From: Phymatolithon calcareum
Taxonomy: Eukaryota; Rhodophyta; Florideophyceae; Hapalidiales
Length of the DNA: 64,000 nucleotides
Direction of reading: 5' to 3'
Assembly: GCA_977006965.1 (NCBI GenBank)
Contig: OZ345359.1
Span: forward strand, 1,612,001-1,676,000
Shown here: positions 50,533 to 60,691 of the stretch, in pieces
Position numbering within the stretch: position 1 is the stretch's first letter
How the letters are laid out: every line of letters starts with the position of its first letter
Position numbers and translations under genes: made by a program
Notes under the pieces: generated by a model
Database searches by the model: none
The model's input: only the letters and a program-made list of their open reading frames with translations
What the model was told of the DNA's origin: nothing

Positions 50533-52602
50533 ATGGAAGACGAAGGGTTCGATGCGATAAACGACAGTGTTCACATGAGCAACGCTGAACGAACACCGCT
50601 CAATGACTCGTCACCAATCCACGACGAAGACGAACACGTGATGAACGATGGTCTGTCGACCCTGGCGTTTCAGGAATTCAGGCAGAGCTTTGAGGAAGCA
50701 CTTGGAGGAATTAAGGCGGACATGCTAAGGGTTGAGAAGACGGAAAAGAAGATCCTGCAATCGATCGACGCCTTCAGCACTTCTGTTAGAATGCTAATGG
50801 AGTCGATTGCGGACGATCTGGTGTGCGTCACATGCAAGGAAAAGCGTAACTGCCTCGATCTCCCAGTGACGCACTTCAGCTTTGCTCTCTTGGACGCTAA
50901 TGCTGTTGTGCCGCTTGTTCAAATGGCCTGCATAATGACAGTCGCAAGCTTTGATGAGCCCGTCCCTAACGCCCACGGGTTTCTTGGCGCAGGAATCAGG
51001 AACCTTTTCCAAGCTGAGCTCGGTATGCTTCGGATGGAGGGTTCCTCTGGGTTTAGTATGCTCGCGTACGCGAAAAAGAAGAATGCGAAGCGAAATGTGG
51101 CTCCTCCCATTCCGAGTCTACTTTTCTCTATGTTTCTGCGCGAGTCTATGATGCATGCACTACTTTACGCTCGAGATAATCTGTTCGAGCGACGATCCGA
51201 CCGAGATACTGAAGGGGATGGAGCACAGAAACTTACAACGGACTTAGCCATCGCGTCGAAGCGTATGCTGCAACCAGCATGGATGGTTGCAATGGAGGAC
51301 ACACGCGCTGTACGATCATCGATTACTCTTGTGGCGGAGAGCTTTGACGTGTGCGAAACGCGAGCGCGGCCGAGGAGTAGGCGAATCGGAGCGACATCAC
51401 TGGGATCGAACTCGCAGGCGTCAGCGAACTCCTCAGATCGAACACCGGCGTCAAAACGAGCACGGCTGGAATTGCGGCGATCGTCATCGACCCGAGGCAC
51501 ACAGTTCATTTCGCAGAGCGGTGATTCTTTGGTATCAGGAGGCGGTGATGGACAATCGGAAGTGAGTTTGGTGGTGAACAAGGATGTGTGGCTGGCCAAG
51601 GAGTATCGTGTTACTGCGATAAAGAAGCTGCGGTTCGCATGGAACAACACATTAAATCACACCCGAACGCAGATGAGGGAGTTGATCCATCTGAACTTGA
51701 TGTTTCTTCAAGAGTTTATCGAGAAGAATTTTCTGACTGCCGCAGCAAAGGGCCCGAACCCGGATAAGGAGCTGATGAGAGACGGGTATGCAAGGGCGCG
51801 CGAGGATGGGTACTATTACAAGTTCAACGACGAGCGCATGGCTCAGGAGCTGGCGGTTCCTCCAACAACCTCTGGAACTCGCTGGAATATCCCGGAGTCC
51901 CTATGTGGGGACGATAGACAAGCCCAACAGGTTGCTTCTGGTGAAGTGCTTGGACCGTCGTCTAACATGGCGCTCTTCGAAAACATGAAGAAATGTTATT
52001 CATGCCTGAAAATCATCCTTTGCTACAGAGTCTCAATCATAAGGAGTCCGGGAGATCTTGTATCCACTCGTGCGGCTCCTAATAGGCCTATTAAGATCTT
52101 CTGCACCCGCGAAGAACCGTTATTCTTGCACAATCTGGCACAAAAGCTACTCATAGATCGATTCAGGGTGAAGGACGATTGTTCACTCCTGGCAATCTCT
52201 GGGCTATCGCTTCGGGCTATTCACATAGTGGCGATTGCGTTGCGTGCTCTATTACGGAAAAGAATGGGCTTTAAAATCACCGCTGTGGAGGAGGCCGCTC
52301 TCGGAGATGTTGAACATCGGGACGTAACAGCTGCTGAGACTACTGTGACCACTAAGCTTGAAGAACCCACGTCGAAGACAGGCGACGGTACCGCGAAGCA
52401 GAGCGTTGCGCGAAACAAGAACGTTAACAAAAAGATGACCATCAGCTTTTTGGAATGGCAAAGCTCCGTTTTACCCCTGCCTGAACCGCGCCCGTCAAGT
52501 GGTTCTTCTCTTCCGTCCGGTGCTGATACATCGGCACATGGTGGCGCTGCGTCGGTACCGGAGAGAGACTCCAATGCGACCTGGACGATGGGAAAAGGTT
52601 AA
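50533..52602 (+). CDS. Module copy 2, ORF-B: large nuclear-type accessory protein
   Basis: A 689-residue uninterrupted paralogue of 28072-30174. The start is set at ATG 50533 (MEDEGFDAIND), with the frame open upstream to 50473. It has an acidic N-terminus, a coiled-coil region (RQSFEEALGGIKADMLRVEK), a CxxC pair (DDLVCVTCKEKRNCL), a mid-protein Ser/Arg-rich stretch with basic clusters (SKRARLELRRSSS), and the conserved LSLRAIHIVAIALRALLRK followed by GFKITAVEEAALGDV at about residue 555. It lies upstream of and convergent with ORF-A, whereas in copy 1 ORF-B converges on ORF-T, so it has been inverted or moved relative to the core pair. Function unknown. Confidence 0.65.
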   Translation: MEDEGFDAINDSVHMSNAERTPLNDSSPIHDEDEHVMNDGLSTLAFQEFRQSFEEALGGIKADMLRVEKTEKKILQSIDAFSTSVRMLMESIADDLVCVTCKEKRNCLDLPVTHFSFALLDANAVVPLVQMACIMTVASFDEPVPNAHGFLGAGIRNLFQAELGMLRMEGSSGFSMLAYAKKKNAKRNVAPPIPSLLFSMFLRESMMHALLYARDNLFERRSDRDTEGDGAQKLTTDLAIASKRMLQPAWMVAMEDTRAVRSSITLVAESFDVCETRARPRSRRIGATSLGSNSQASANSSDRTPASKRARLELRRSSSTRGTQFISQSGDSLVSGGGDGQSEVSLVVNKDVWLAKEYRVTAIKKLRFAWNNTLNHTRTQMRELIHLNLMFLQEFIEKNFLTAAAKGPNPDKELMRDGYARAREDGYYYKFNDERMAQELAVPPTTSGTRWNIPESLCGDDRQAQQVASGEVLGPSSNMALFENMKKCYSCLKIILCYRVSIIRSPGDLVSTRAAPNRPIKIFCTREEPLFLHNLAQKLLIDRFRVKDDCSLLAISGLSLRAIHIVAIALRALLRKRMGFKITAVEEAALGDVEHRDVTAAETTVTTKLEEPTSKTGDGTAKQSVARNKNVNKKMTISFLEWQSSVLPLPEPRPSSGSSLPSGADTSAHGGAASVPERDSNATWTMGKG

Positions 52603-53021
52603 TTGCTGATCGATATGCTGTCCTCTATTGAGTGAGCTTCATCTAGTTCCATGTTTCTGATTGTGTGCTTTCCTTGCTTCGCTGTGCTACATGTATGTTT
52701 GTGTTCGAATCCTTGTTATCCTCCAGTGGAAATTCCCTGACCTCTAGGTTGTAATTTCATTCTATTCTCTTTGTCCGTAACGTCTAGGGTTGTCTACCTT
52801 CGACAGGTTAGTCGATTTTATCTGTAACGTGTAGGGTGGCCAACCCACAGTATCTGCTTCATAAATAAATCATGAATGATCTTCTGCGCTTTACCATGCA
52901 AACCACTCTATGCCCCATGAAATTTCAGAACGGTCTAGTTCTATAGAGGCACCATGGTTTCGAAAGATATTTTACGAAATTGTATCACCCCATCATGTAA
53001 GACTTCGAGGAATGAAATTGA
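52603..53021. other. Spacer between convergent ORF-B and ORF-A (copy 2)
   Basis: Contains a short ~47-bp direct repetition (GTAACGTCTAGGGTTG at about 52777 and GTAACGTGTAGGGTGG at about 52824). No gene is seen; likely 3' UTR sequence of both genes. Confidence 0.4.
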
Positions 53022-54095
53022 TTACGTCTCTGGTGATGGTGTGGATAGAAGTGTTCTGAGGTTCGCACCATTCACTCTGGTTTTGAATATCTCATGGATG
53101 CTCCTTAGAAGAACGTTAGTTCTCACAACAACTGCAGGAAAATGACTTCGCAGGGACCCTGGGATAGATCCAGCGGATGCGATAGTGCTATCAGCACCGT
53201 CCATCCTCTCCCATGTCAAGGAAAAGAACGGAGGGGAAATAGGCTTGCACCTCAGTCGCTTGGAGGTTGAAACCAGTGGAGAGCTTTTTGAGAAGTCCTG
53301 AGCAGCGCTTCGACCCAGTAAAATACTCCTAGAGGTGGAATCGGAGACCAAACTACCGAGAACCTGTATCGCACGCACTTGTCTCGCATGGTTTCCTTTT
53401 TCGCGGTACACAGCTTCTTCCCTGGTAGAAATGTCGGCTTGGAGCGCTTGGCAAAGATCAGCGTATGTATCAAATACTATCGACAGTTTTGCGCAGAGAC
53501 GAATGCTGGGAAAATTGACGTGGTACTCTGATGGGACAGAGTGGCAGTGCGTCGAAGGGTCCGCCAGTAGCCTGAACGCCAACTCCTGAAAGTCCTGAAG
53601 TGTACAGTCCGTTCCAGGAGACTTCAAAACGTGTGGGACAATAGAATTTCCTGCTGTTTGCATTATTTCTCGCCGTCCAAACACAGAACTTGGAAGATGT
53701 AAGACTTTTGACGCCCTAATTCGCGCGAAAAGTATTGTTCTTGGAAGAGAGGTATCCTCCCGGGTCTGCAGATGAGTAACAATGGACATTCGCTCTACAT
53801 CAAGCAGCCTTTTTGAGTGCAGCATCATATCGTCCAAGCGCTGCATTCGGCGTGAGAGAGCTACATGCGATTTTTGAAGACTTCTCAACTCGTCTTTGTG
53901 TCCATTCTGTACTCCATGATGCAGACTTTCTCTGTACAGACCAGATCCTGGTCGATGTGAGGCAGGCATTGAAGAGAGTACTGCTCTCTCTTCCTGACGT
54001 GGCCTGGGGGCAGTTCGTTGAGCCATTTCAAGCTGAAAAGAAACGCCTAAGGCACTTTCTTCAAATCCACGACGCGTCTGCACTGAAACCTGCAC
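53022..54095 (-). CDS. Module copy 2, ORF-A: coiled-coil accessory protein
   Basis: A 357-residue uninterrupted paralogue of 21447-22661. It has the coiled-coil region (LRSLQKSHVALSRRMQRLDD), ILFAR (MFAR in copy 1), PSEYHV, TYADLCQALQADISTREEA, VYREK, and C-terminal HFPAVVVR. The conserved half is residues 75-240. A TATA-like TCTATAAAT (minus strand, about 54197-54205) lies about 100 bp upstream of the ATG. It is divergent from ORF-T by 512 bp, as in copy 1. Unlike the neighbouring ORF-T copy it has no breaks. Confidence 0.65.
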   Translation of the reverse strand: MQVSVQTRRGFEESALGVSFQLEMAQRTAPRPRQEERAVLSSMPASHRPGSGLYRESLHHGVQNGHKDELRSLQKSHVALSRRMQRLDDMMLHSKRLLDVERMSIVTHLQTREDTSLPRTILFARIRASKVLHLPSSVFGRREIMQTAGNSIVPHVLKSPGTDCTLQDFQELAFRLLADPSTHCHSVPSEYHVNFPSIRLCAKLSIVFDTYADLCQALQADISTREEAVYREKGNHARQVRAIQVLGSLVSDSTSRSILLGRSAAQDFSKSSPLVSTSKRLRCKPISPPFFSLTWERMDGADSTIASAGSIPGSLRSHFPAVVVRTNVLLRSIHEIFKTRVNGANLRTLLSTPSPET

Positions 54096-54607
54096 TGCGC
54101 TTCGTCAAGCTTGTCATGAGAACAGAGCACTGATCGAAACGCTTTTCGCGGAATTCTGCAAACGCGTCCAACAGGACGTCCTGAAGCGTACGCTTCATTT
54201 ATAGATCATAAAATTGAATGATAATTCACTTTCATCGATTAGCGACAGTCACAGACACCGCAAGAAATCCAAGAACTGGAAAGCCGATGTAAAATTTCTA
54301 AAAAAAATTACAGACGCAGAACCGTGGGGGGGCTTTGGCCGTCTGTTGACGTCCAAGAATTTTATATGGGACAGGTCATGAGCACGTATTTCAGACGTCA
54401 TGATCGCACCGTGCCGATATCACCAGATATCAAACCTGACGCTTATGGACCATCGAGAGCAAGCTCAATCAGCAAGATCAGCTGTGCTTGTTCAGCTATT
54501 GGCATATCTTGACCCCAGAGGTGCACACAACAGGAGTCATTTCGTCTTTACGTTCATGGGGTAGCGATCTACAGCGATCAGGAAAGGCCGGCTTTTCATT
54601 TTTGGAC
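54096..54607. promoter_or_regulatory. Divergent ORF-A/ORF-T promoter region, copy 2
   Basis: 512 bp between the two starts. It contains two adjacent perfect palindromes, CAGGACGTCCTG and GAAGCGTACGCTTC (about 54171-54196), next to a TATA-like sequence for ORF-A. A weak protein-like match to 48650-48700 occurs near 54324-54400. The sequence is not the same as the copy 1 region, but the presence of palindromes is. Confidence 0.5.
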
Positions 54608-57600
54608 ATGAGCGAGCATCTCAGGAAACGGAGGAGACGAAGTCGACATCGGTTTGGAGATAGTCGCATCTCTACGACCGTCTCTGCACTTGCAGAACCA
54701 TTACAAAATGGCGAGCGTCCTGATCTCGTAAGCTTGCAGCAGATCCATGGAGTCTCTGCCATTCGCTTTTACAGCGAAAATGATCCTACCGCTGCTATCC
54801 ACGATAGCGATCCCCAGCTTCCCGATTCGCTGTCCCTGCGCGCGTCTCCTGTGATACCTCCTTTTACTCTACCGTTGGAAGGACGGGAGCGCGAAGGACG
54901 CAATATCAGCGAGCAGAGAGATTGCAGGGTCCATGATCAAGTTAAATTTGAGGACGAGCCCGTTGATGATGTCATGGAAGACCTTACCGCGAATGTCGGT
55001 GAGTCACTGATTCAAGGCCAAATCATCGCTCGTCATCTCTGTTCAGATGTCGAGTACCTAGGTCCCGACCGACTGGAAAATATTACCCCGGACATATCTT
55101 GCGCTCTAAAAATTCAAAGTTGGCGTGTATTATGGGGTCTTTTGGTGACAAACGGATCTCTGAAACTAACTAAGGGACAGTATCAAGCTATGCGAATAAT
55201 AGCCGACACCTGTACACGGGTTTTCGACCGAAGCGCCCCCGTAGATCAGCAGAGCCTCGTGGTTTCTCTTCCTGGCAACAGGATTGACGTTCTACCGCAC
55301 TACACCACGCTCTAAAAAAAATTTAAATCTCTTCTTCACAGTACTTTGGCTGTCCGCTGAGTGCAGTCTATGGAGGTGCTAGACATCCGGAAAGCTGGAG
55401 CACGCGCAAAAATCGTACTCATCCTGCGGGAATCCTCTCACGCCAGTTCACACAATCTTGCCCAGTGAGTATGCCAGAGAAGATGTCGCTTGCGATCCAG
55501 TGTTCAAGATCATACGAAGCACCTGCCTCGATATCGCCGGGACGAGCTCCGACTGCGTTGATTTGTGGCCCCTTATACATGCACGACCGTGGTTCTACGG
55601 CCCTCGCTGCTTTGTTTCTGTAGACGATGCAGCAAAGGTGTCGAGCTCGAGCCACTTTGCCGAGGCTGGAGATACTGTCTCTATCCGTCTCCTTGGCTCA
55701 GTCGCACTTCAGACAGAGGTCAAGGACAACTTCTCAATCCACAGTGGAACTATTGACGCTCAGGCACTAGTCGGGGAGATTGTGCACGTATGGACCGTGC
55801 ACCACGAGAGCCGACGCGGGGATGCTTCTCTCAGCACGCCTCTTCCCCTCCCTCTCTCTCAACGAGACAAGGAGCTCATACAGCAGTTCCAATTCTCTTC
55901 CTACACTTCCCCATCTGATGCCGTGGAGATTGAAATACCGGAGTTTCCTGTAGGCGATGAGGACAGCGACGGAGAAGATGATCTAGAGGATACTGCTGTG
56001 ACTGCTACAGGGCGGCCTAAGAAGCGCGTTTCTCCTCAATTACGAGAAGCCATCCGCTTGCGCAAGAAGGCGCTACAAGAACGTAGGATTCAAATGGCAC
56101 ATGCATAGTCCAGGTGGAAGAAGCCTCCACTGAAGCCAGCGGATCTCGTCGCCATTCTGAAACCTCGGCGTCCTCTCACGGATTCAGGCTCGCGCCTGTT
56201 CCTTGTCCATAGATTCTGGACTGAGCAGGAAGAGAGAGACCGGCACGTCCTATGGGTCAAGGCAGGGGAATCTATTCAAATCACGTCACATGCGGAGGAA
56301 CATGTTCGATGCTTTACTCCGCCTGGAAAATCTGACCAAGAATTGTTCCGTGATGTGCGAAGAGTTCAGCTAATTTCAAGTGCTTTTACTTCCCGAGGAC
56401 CGTACCGCTTCTCCCCAATCAGTAGCTACGGAGTATTGAGCTCTGGGGAGACGTATTTCATTTACAGGTTCCTGTTGTTTTGGGATGGTTTCGAAATAAC
56501 AGCTGGTAAGTCAGCGTCTGGGGAAGGATTTTACCTCGTGCCTTTAAATCTTCCCCCTCATGCTAGATCTTCCGCTTCTGCGGTTCGAATCCTTAGTCTG
56601 ACACCTCCCGGAGTAAAAATTGCAGCTATCTTCAAACACATACAAGCCGATATACTAAAAGGGATGACGGAAGGATTTCTGGATGTGGACGCCCAGGGCA
56701 ACGAGATACGAATCTTTCTTGACCTAGTTGCCTTTCTAGGGGACACACCGGCGATTAATTCTACTCTTGACGTCCTGGGTCACACCGGAAGTGCCTGTTG
56801 CCATCTCTGCCGTTTCATTTTCCGCTCAACTACGCAGCTCGGCAGTCGATACACAATGCAAGGATCACACGCCATGCACTCCGCCAGCGGTCGCGGGTTC
56901 TTTCAACACTGTGCAATCCGCGATAGTGGTGCCAAAGCGGAGACCTGTCGCCTACTGGGCATTTCTACACCTTCCACAACGCAGGACCTGCCTATCCACG
57001 ATCTGCGATCAGCCATGATCGCAGTCCGTAGTGCCATACCAACGACGCACGACGGTGCTCCTATTCTGACTGGGCATCTGGACCCCTACAGGTCATGCTT
57101 GGTCGCTTCTGATCATCTGCTTACCGTTCACTGCCGGGATTGCATTAACGCTGCGTTTCGTCTTATACCTAGTAAGGAGCATCGGCAGGTGACAGAGAGG
57201 TGCATGATGGGTCTTCTTTTGCAGCGTGGCCTTCCTAGCCAAATCAGACTGTTCGACTTTCAAACAAAGAGTTTGTACTCAATGTCGATGACAGAGCTTT
57301 ATGCTCTCGCCCTAGTTGCGCACTTAGCGTTTAATCAAGCATTCCAGGTGCTGGGAGCTTCTCAATCGACAGCTAGGGACCGACTCCGCTTGGAAATTGA
57401 AGTTCTAGAGTCTTTCTCTTCACTCATCGCCACGCTTTGGAATCCACCGCACCCGCTGAATTGCAATGTACTCTCAACGTCTTTTCTCTGGACCGTACAA
57501 CGTCACACAGCTGCCCATATGGACAGAATTCGGGAGCTCTGCGAAATGTAGGATTCCGACTGGGAATCTTTACAAAGCTCGAGAAACAGTGGGCCTCGGC

Positions 57601-58712
57601 ACGCTGAGCTGAACAAGAAGTACCGCGAGTGCTTGACAGCCATCAAGGCCGTCGATAAACCTAATTTGCACAGGTTACTCGAGCTCGAGTACAGCACACT
57701 ACCTATGGTTGGTCTTGTCTCCCGTGTAGGCGAGCTCGTGTTGGAAAAAGCACACCAAACCTTAAAACGGGCCATTACCCAGTCCAATAACAAGGATGTA
57801 CAGATACAGTCCGTTATGAGTGCGGCCTTTACAGATTGGCAAGGTCGGATCACATTACTAGCCTCTGCGGCGCTAGAAAATGACGAAAATGCAATCCGAG
57901 GATGTTTTAGGCTGTTGGCCGGTCGGGAGGCAATAGCACACCTCGAAGGAAGGATGGAAAAATACCACTCGGATATGGTGCGCTCTGCCCTGGGTCCCGA
58001 ATGCTGCGTCCCGTCGCTTTTGCATACACAGTCCAAGACGGTGCTGTCCCCGAGAGCGCAGAAATCAATTTATCGTACTTGGGCGCTGCATAAGAACATA
58101 ATGATTGCCAGCAATGCTTCCCCACCTGCTACGGGAATCAGATCAGAATGCTTCAAGGCCTTCCGCAGAATTTGCAAAGTGACTAACTCAAATAGTTCCA
58201 TTACTTTTGGCGACACTGTACGCTCCTCGTATCCGAGTGGAGCCCCTGATGTCCTCATCAAAGTAGTTGACGTTGTTCAAGTGCACTGCTACAATCCCAA
58301 GAAGTGGTCCGCTCACTTCCCAGTGGTTGCTCAATGCAGGGATTCTCCTTCAACCCGGTCCAGCAGTGGCACTCTGTACTGGGGAACGGTTGCACTATTC
58401 TCCAGGATCTCTAGCAGTCAGGAGAGGGAGTTTTGGGCGGCTGTGTATCCGTGTCTAAGTCAGTCGTATGTTCCAACATGCGATGATGTTATCTCTCCTC
58501 GTGCAAGGTACATGTTTGCGCTAAAACTCTCTTTTCTGAGACTCGACAGAACGGTGCAACGAGTAGCACTTGTCCCACTATGCGTCGGAGTTTCTTGCGC
58601 TACATCCTCTTCAACTGGTAGAATAGTTCATTCTTCTCATTTCAACCCGTTGTCAGGTGCTCCTTTCATTTTGTTGACTAAATCGGAGGGCTATCCGCCA
58701 AGAACAGGATAA
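54608..58712 (+). pseudogene. Module copy 2, ORF-T: CACTA/Plavaka-like transposase, decayed
   Basis: Starts MSEHLRKRRRRSRHRF like copy 1 and ends GYPPRTG. In-frame stops interrupt it at 55313 (after LPHYTTL), 56106 (after QMAHA, where copy 1 has AEAWRDWEKP) and 57549, with frame damage between 55313 and 55458. All core blocks survive: PSEYARED, LLFWDGF, GDTPAIN, CCHLCRF, SDHLLTVHCRDCIN and LEKAHQTLKRAI. At the place where copies 1 and 3 need a -1 shift, this copy reads GGG TTC TTT CAA in one frame, giving GFFQHCAIRD; it therefore lacks both the slippery heptamer and the frame change. It could act as a non-autonomous or dead copy. Confidence 0.75.
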
Positions 58713-60451
58713 AGACTACATTTTCTGAATATCTGAAGATTATACTAGACCTGCGCACTCCTCTTGATTTCCATGCGGTCCGACTTTATCGGGGAGCCAC
58801 GTCTCGTTCCGAAACATACCTGGTACAGGCTTTACATGCAGTACGCTAACGTTCTAGTGCACGCCTGGGTGAGTTTTTTGATATCGGGGCGCTTGGTCTC
58901 AATGTGGTACCTATAGGAGCGTGTCATGAGCGCTCGTCCTACTTTCCGAGGAGAGGACGCATGGTCGGATGATTACGTGCTAGAATGTGCTAAACCGTGT
59001 CAGCCTGATCATTCTGGAGCAGTAGAACTACTTCACCCTACTCGCGTTTTACATTGTGCCGCCAACGATGTCATGCCATGGTGGGCAGGATTGGATGCAG
59101 CCAAGCAGCTGCTTGCAGGATGCATCATGCCATCGAGCAGCGGCGCGCTCTGGCTGGTTGCTCATGAGGGGGAGCGAGCGGGGGGTGCTGCTTGCCTGTA
59201 CTGATGTACAGGTGCGCAAACTCTACTGTTTGCACCGACTTGATTGTCCTCTCATACCTACGCTGCTATGCTGATCACACCCTTCTCTCCCATGCGCAGA
59301 CTGCCCAAATATTATCTTTCCCTATCTTTACGTGGTGCGTTCAGTCAACGCATTGCAATGTCCTCCAAAATTGTTTCTGTATGTCCATACATCGGGAACA
59401 GGTGTCAGAACGGATTACATCATATCGAGTATGCCCGGATATCGCACTTCGATATCCGTTCCGAAATTTTCCAAATTCTGCTCCTCCAGTGTAACGTCGT
59501 ATGACGTTACTTTTAACGTCGAGGCCCCCGACGATGAAATAGTGACATAAAATTAGTGTCAATTAGGTATTGATTTATGTTCTCGACTTGCCGTCGATAG
59601 CAATCTCATTGGACGACGTTATTTGCGTATAGGCTCATCGTTGTCTCGATGACAAGTAGCACATAAAGTTGAAGTCGAGATGATACGGTCATGACCTTCG
59701 TTTCGGAAGGTCATTCAACTTTGAATTCCAGGTACAAATTGCGCTCCGTAATTGCAGTCAGAGGAAACCTGACCGAGCCCCGAACAGCCCGGCACTGAGC
59801 GACCGATCCTATATGCGTGAATCTATACCATACCCTTATGATGCTGATTACGCTAAGATCATTGTCCCGCCATGTTCGGGTGCATTCGACGTGCATATCT
59901 GATATTGCTTGCTCGTATTACAGGGAAAATTCGTTCATGGGTGTTATCTGCGCTTGAAACACGCGTGCACATTGCCGAAGACGCGCCTATGGACAACTTT
60001 CGACTCGCCAATGCCATCGAAATTCGCACCGAAGATATCGTCTTCCGCTCTACGCTATGGCTGCGAAACGCTTCTGCGCCTGCGAGTGAAAGTCAGTCGG
60101 ACAACCCTCAAAACACAACCTCTGCTGAAGGCGCGAGAAGCGCAGAAGAGCCGCAGTCTACGCGCGCACCACCCCCAACTGTACCGTACAGTACCCCTGC
60201 AAGTCCGGCCAGTGCACCTTTGAATGTACCAATGAGTCCTGATGGAGAGTGCCGAACTTTTCAGAGAAGGAGGCGGCCGCATGTGACTGTCAACCCTCGT
60301 TTTTTCGGCATATATAAAACAAAGTCGTTTTCGCGGCATAGTTTGACAACTAGATCTTGTTTGGACGTGCGCGAAAAAGATTAGCGGATTCTTGTCATTT
60401 TTCATTAAAGAGAATATTCTACTCGTACACGATTTTGTTGATTGTGCAGAT
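58713..60451. other. Region between ORF-T copies 2 and 3
   Basis: Mostly without supported genes. A plus-strand frame at 59872-60384 (170 residues; Ser/Pro-rich C-terminal half) might encode a small protein but has no recognisable domain. Perfect small palindromes occur at 59491-59510 (GTAACGTC/GACGTTAC) and 59691-59714. Confidence 0.35.
59665..59722. other. Nested inverted repeats, 58 nt
   Basis: Outer arms AAAGTTGAA / TTCAACTTT (9 bp) enclose an inner perfect hairpin ATGACCTTC / GAAGGTCAT with loop GTTTCG. Could be an RNA structure or a protein-binding site; no partner gene is identified. Confidence 0.45.
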
Positions 60452-60493
60452 GGCATGCATTTCATTGCCCGTACGTGCAATGAATTCTATGCC
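60452..60493. promoter_or_regulatory. 42-bp imperfect palindrome downstream of ORF-T copy 3
   Basis: GGCATGCATTTCATTGC pairs with GCAATGAATTCTATGCC, 14 of 17 positions. It lies about 240 bp beyond the end of ORF-T copy 3; other palindromes also mark module intergenic regions and borders. Confidence 0.5.
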
Positions 60494-60691
60494 CTTATGT
60501 ACTGCAAAACATTAATCCATCAGCGATGCACTACAGATCGAGCACGGAGTTACCTGAAAATACCATAATAAACGTCAAAACCACTTGGTCTTTATTCGTC
60601 GGTGGCAGTTTAGATTTGTTATACGAGTGATGGATGTACGAATCTCTCGTCTATCACGAGAAATGCGAGAAAGTGCGCGACGTCTGGTAGA

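Noticed and set aside
56577-56592. GGTTCGAATCC-like tRNA T-loop motif
   Set aside because: Lies inside ORF-T copy 2 coding sequence with no cloverleaf around it.
58926-59204. Plus-strand frame of 92 codons
   Set aside because: Short, no domain, overlapped by other frames; not distinguishable from chance.
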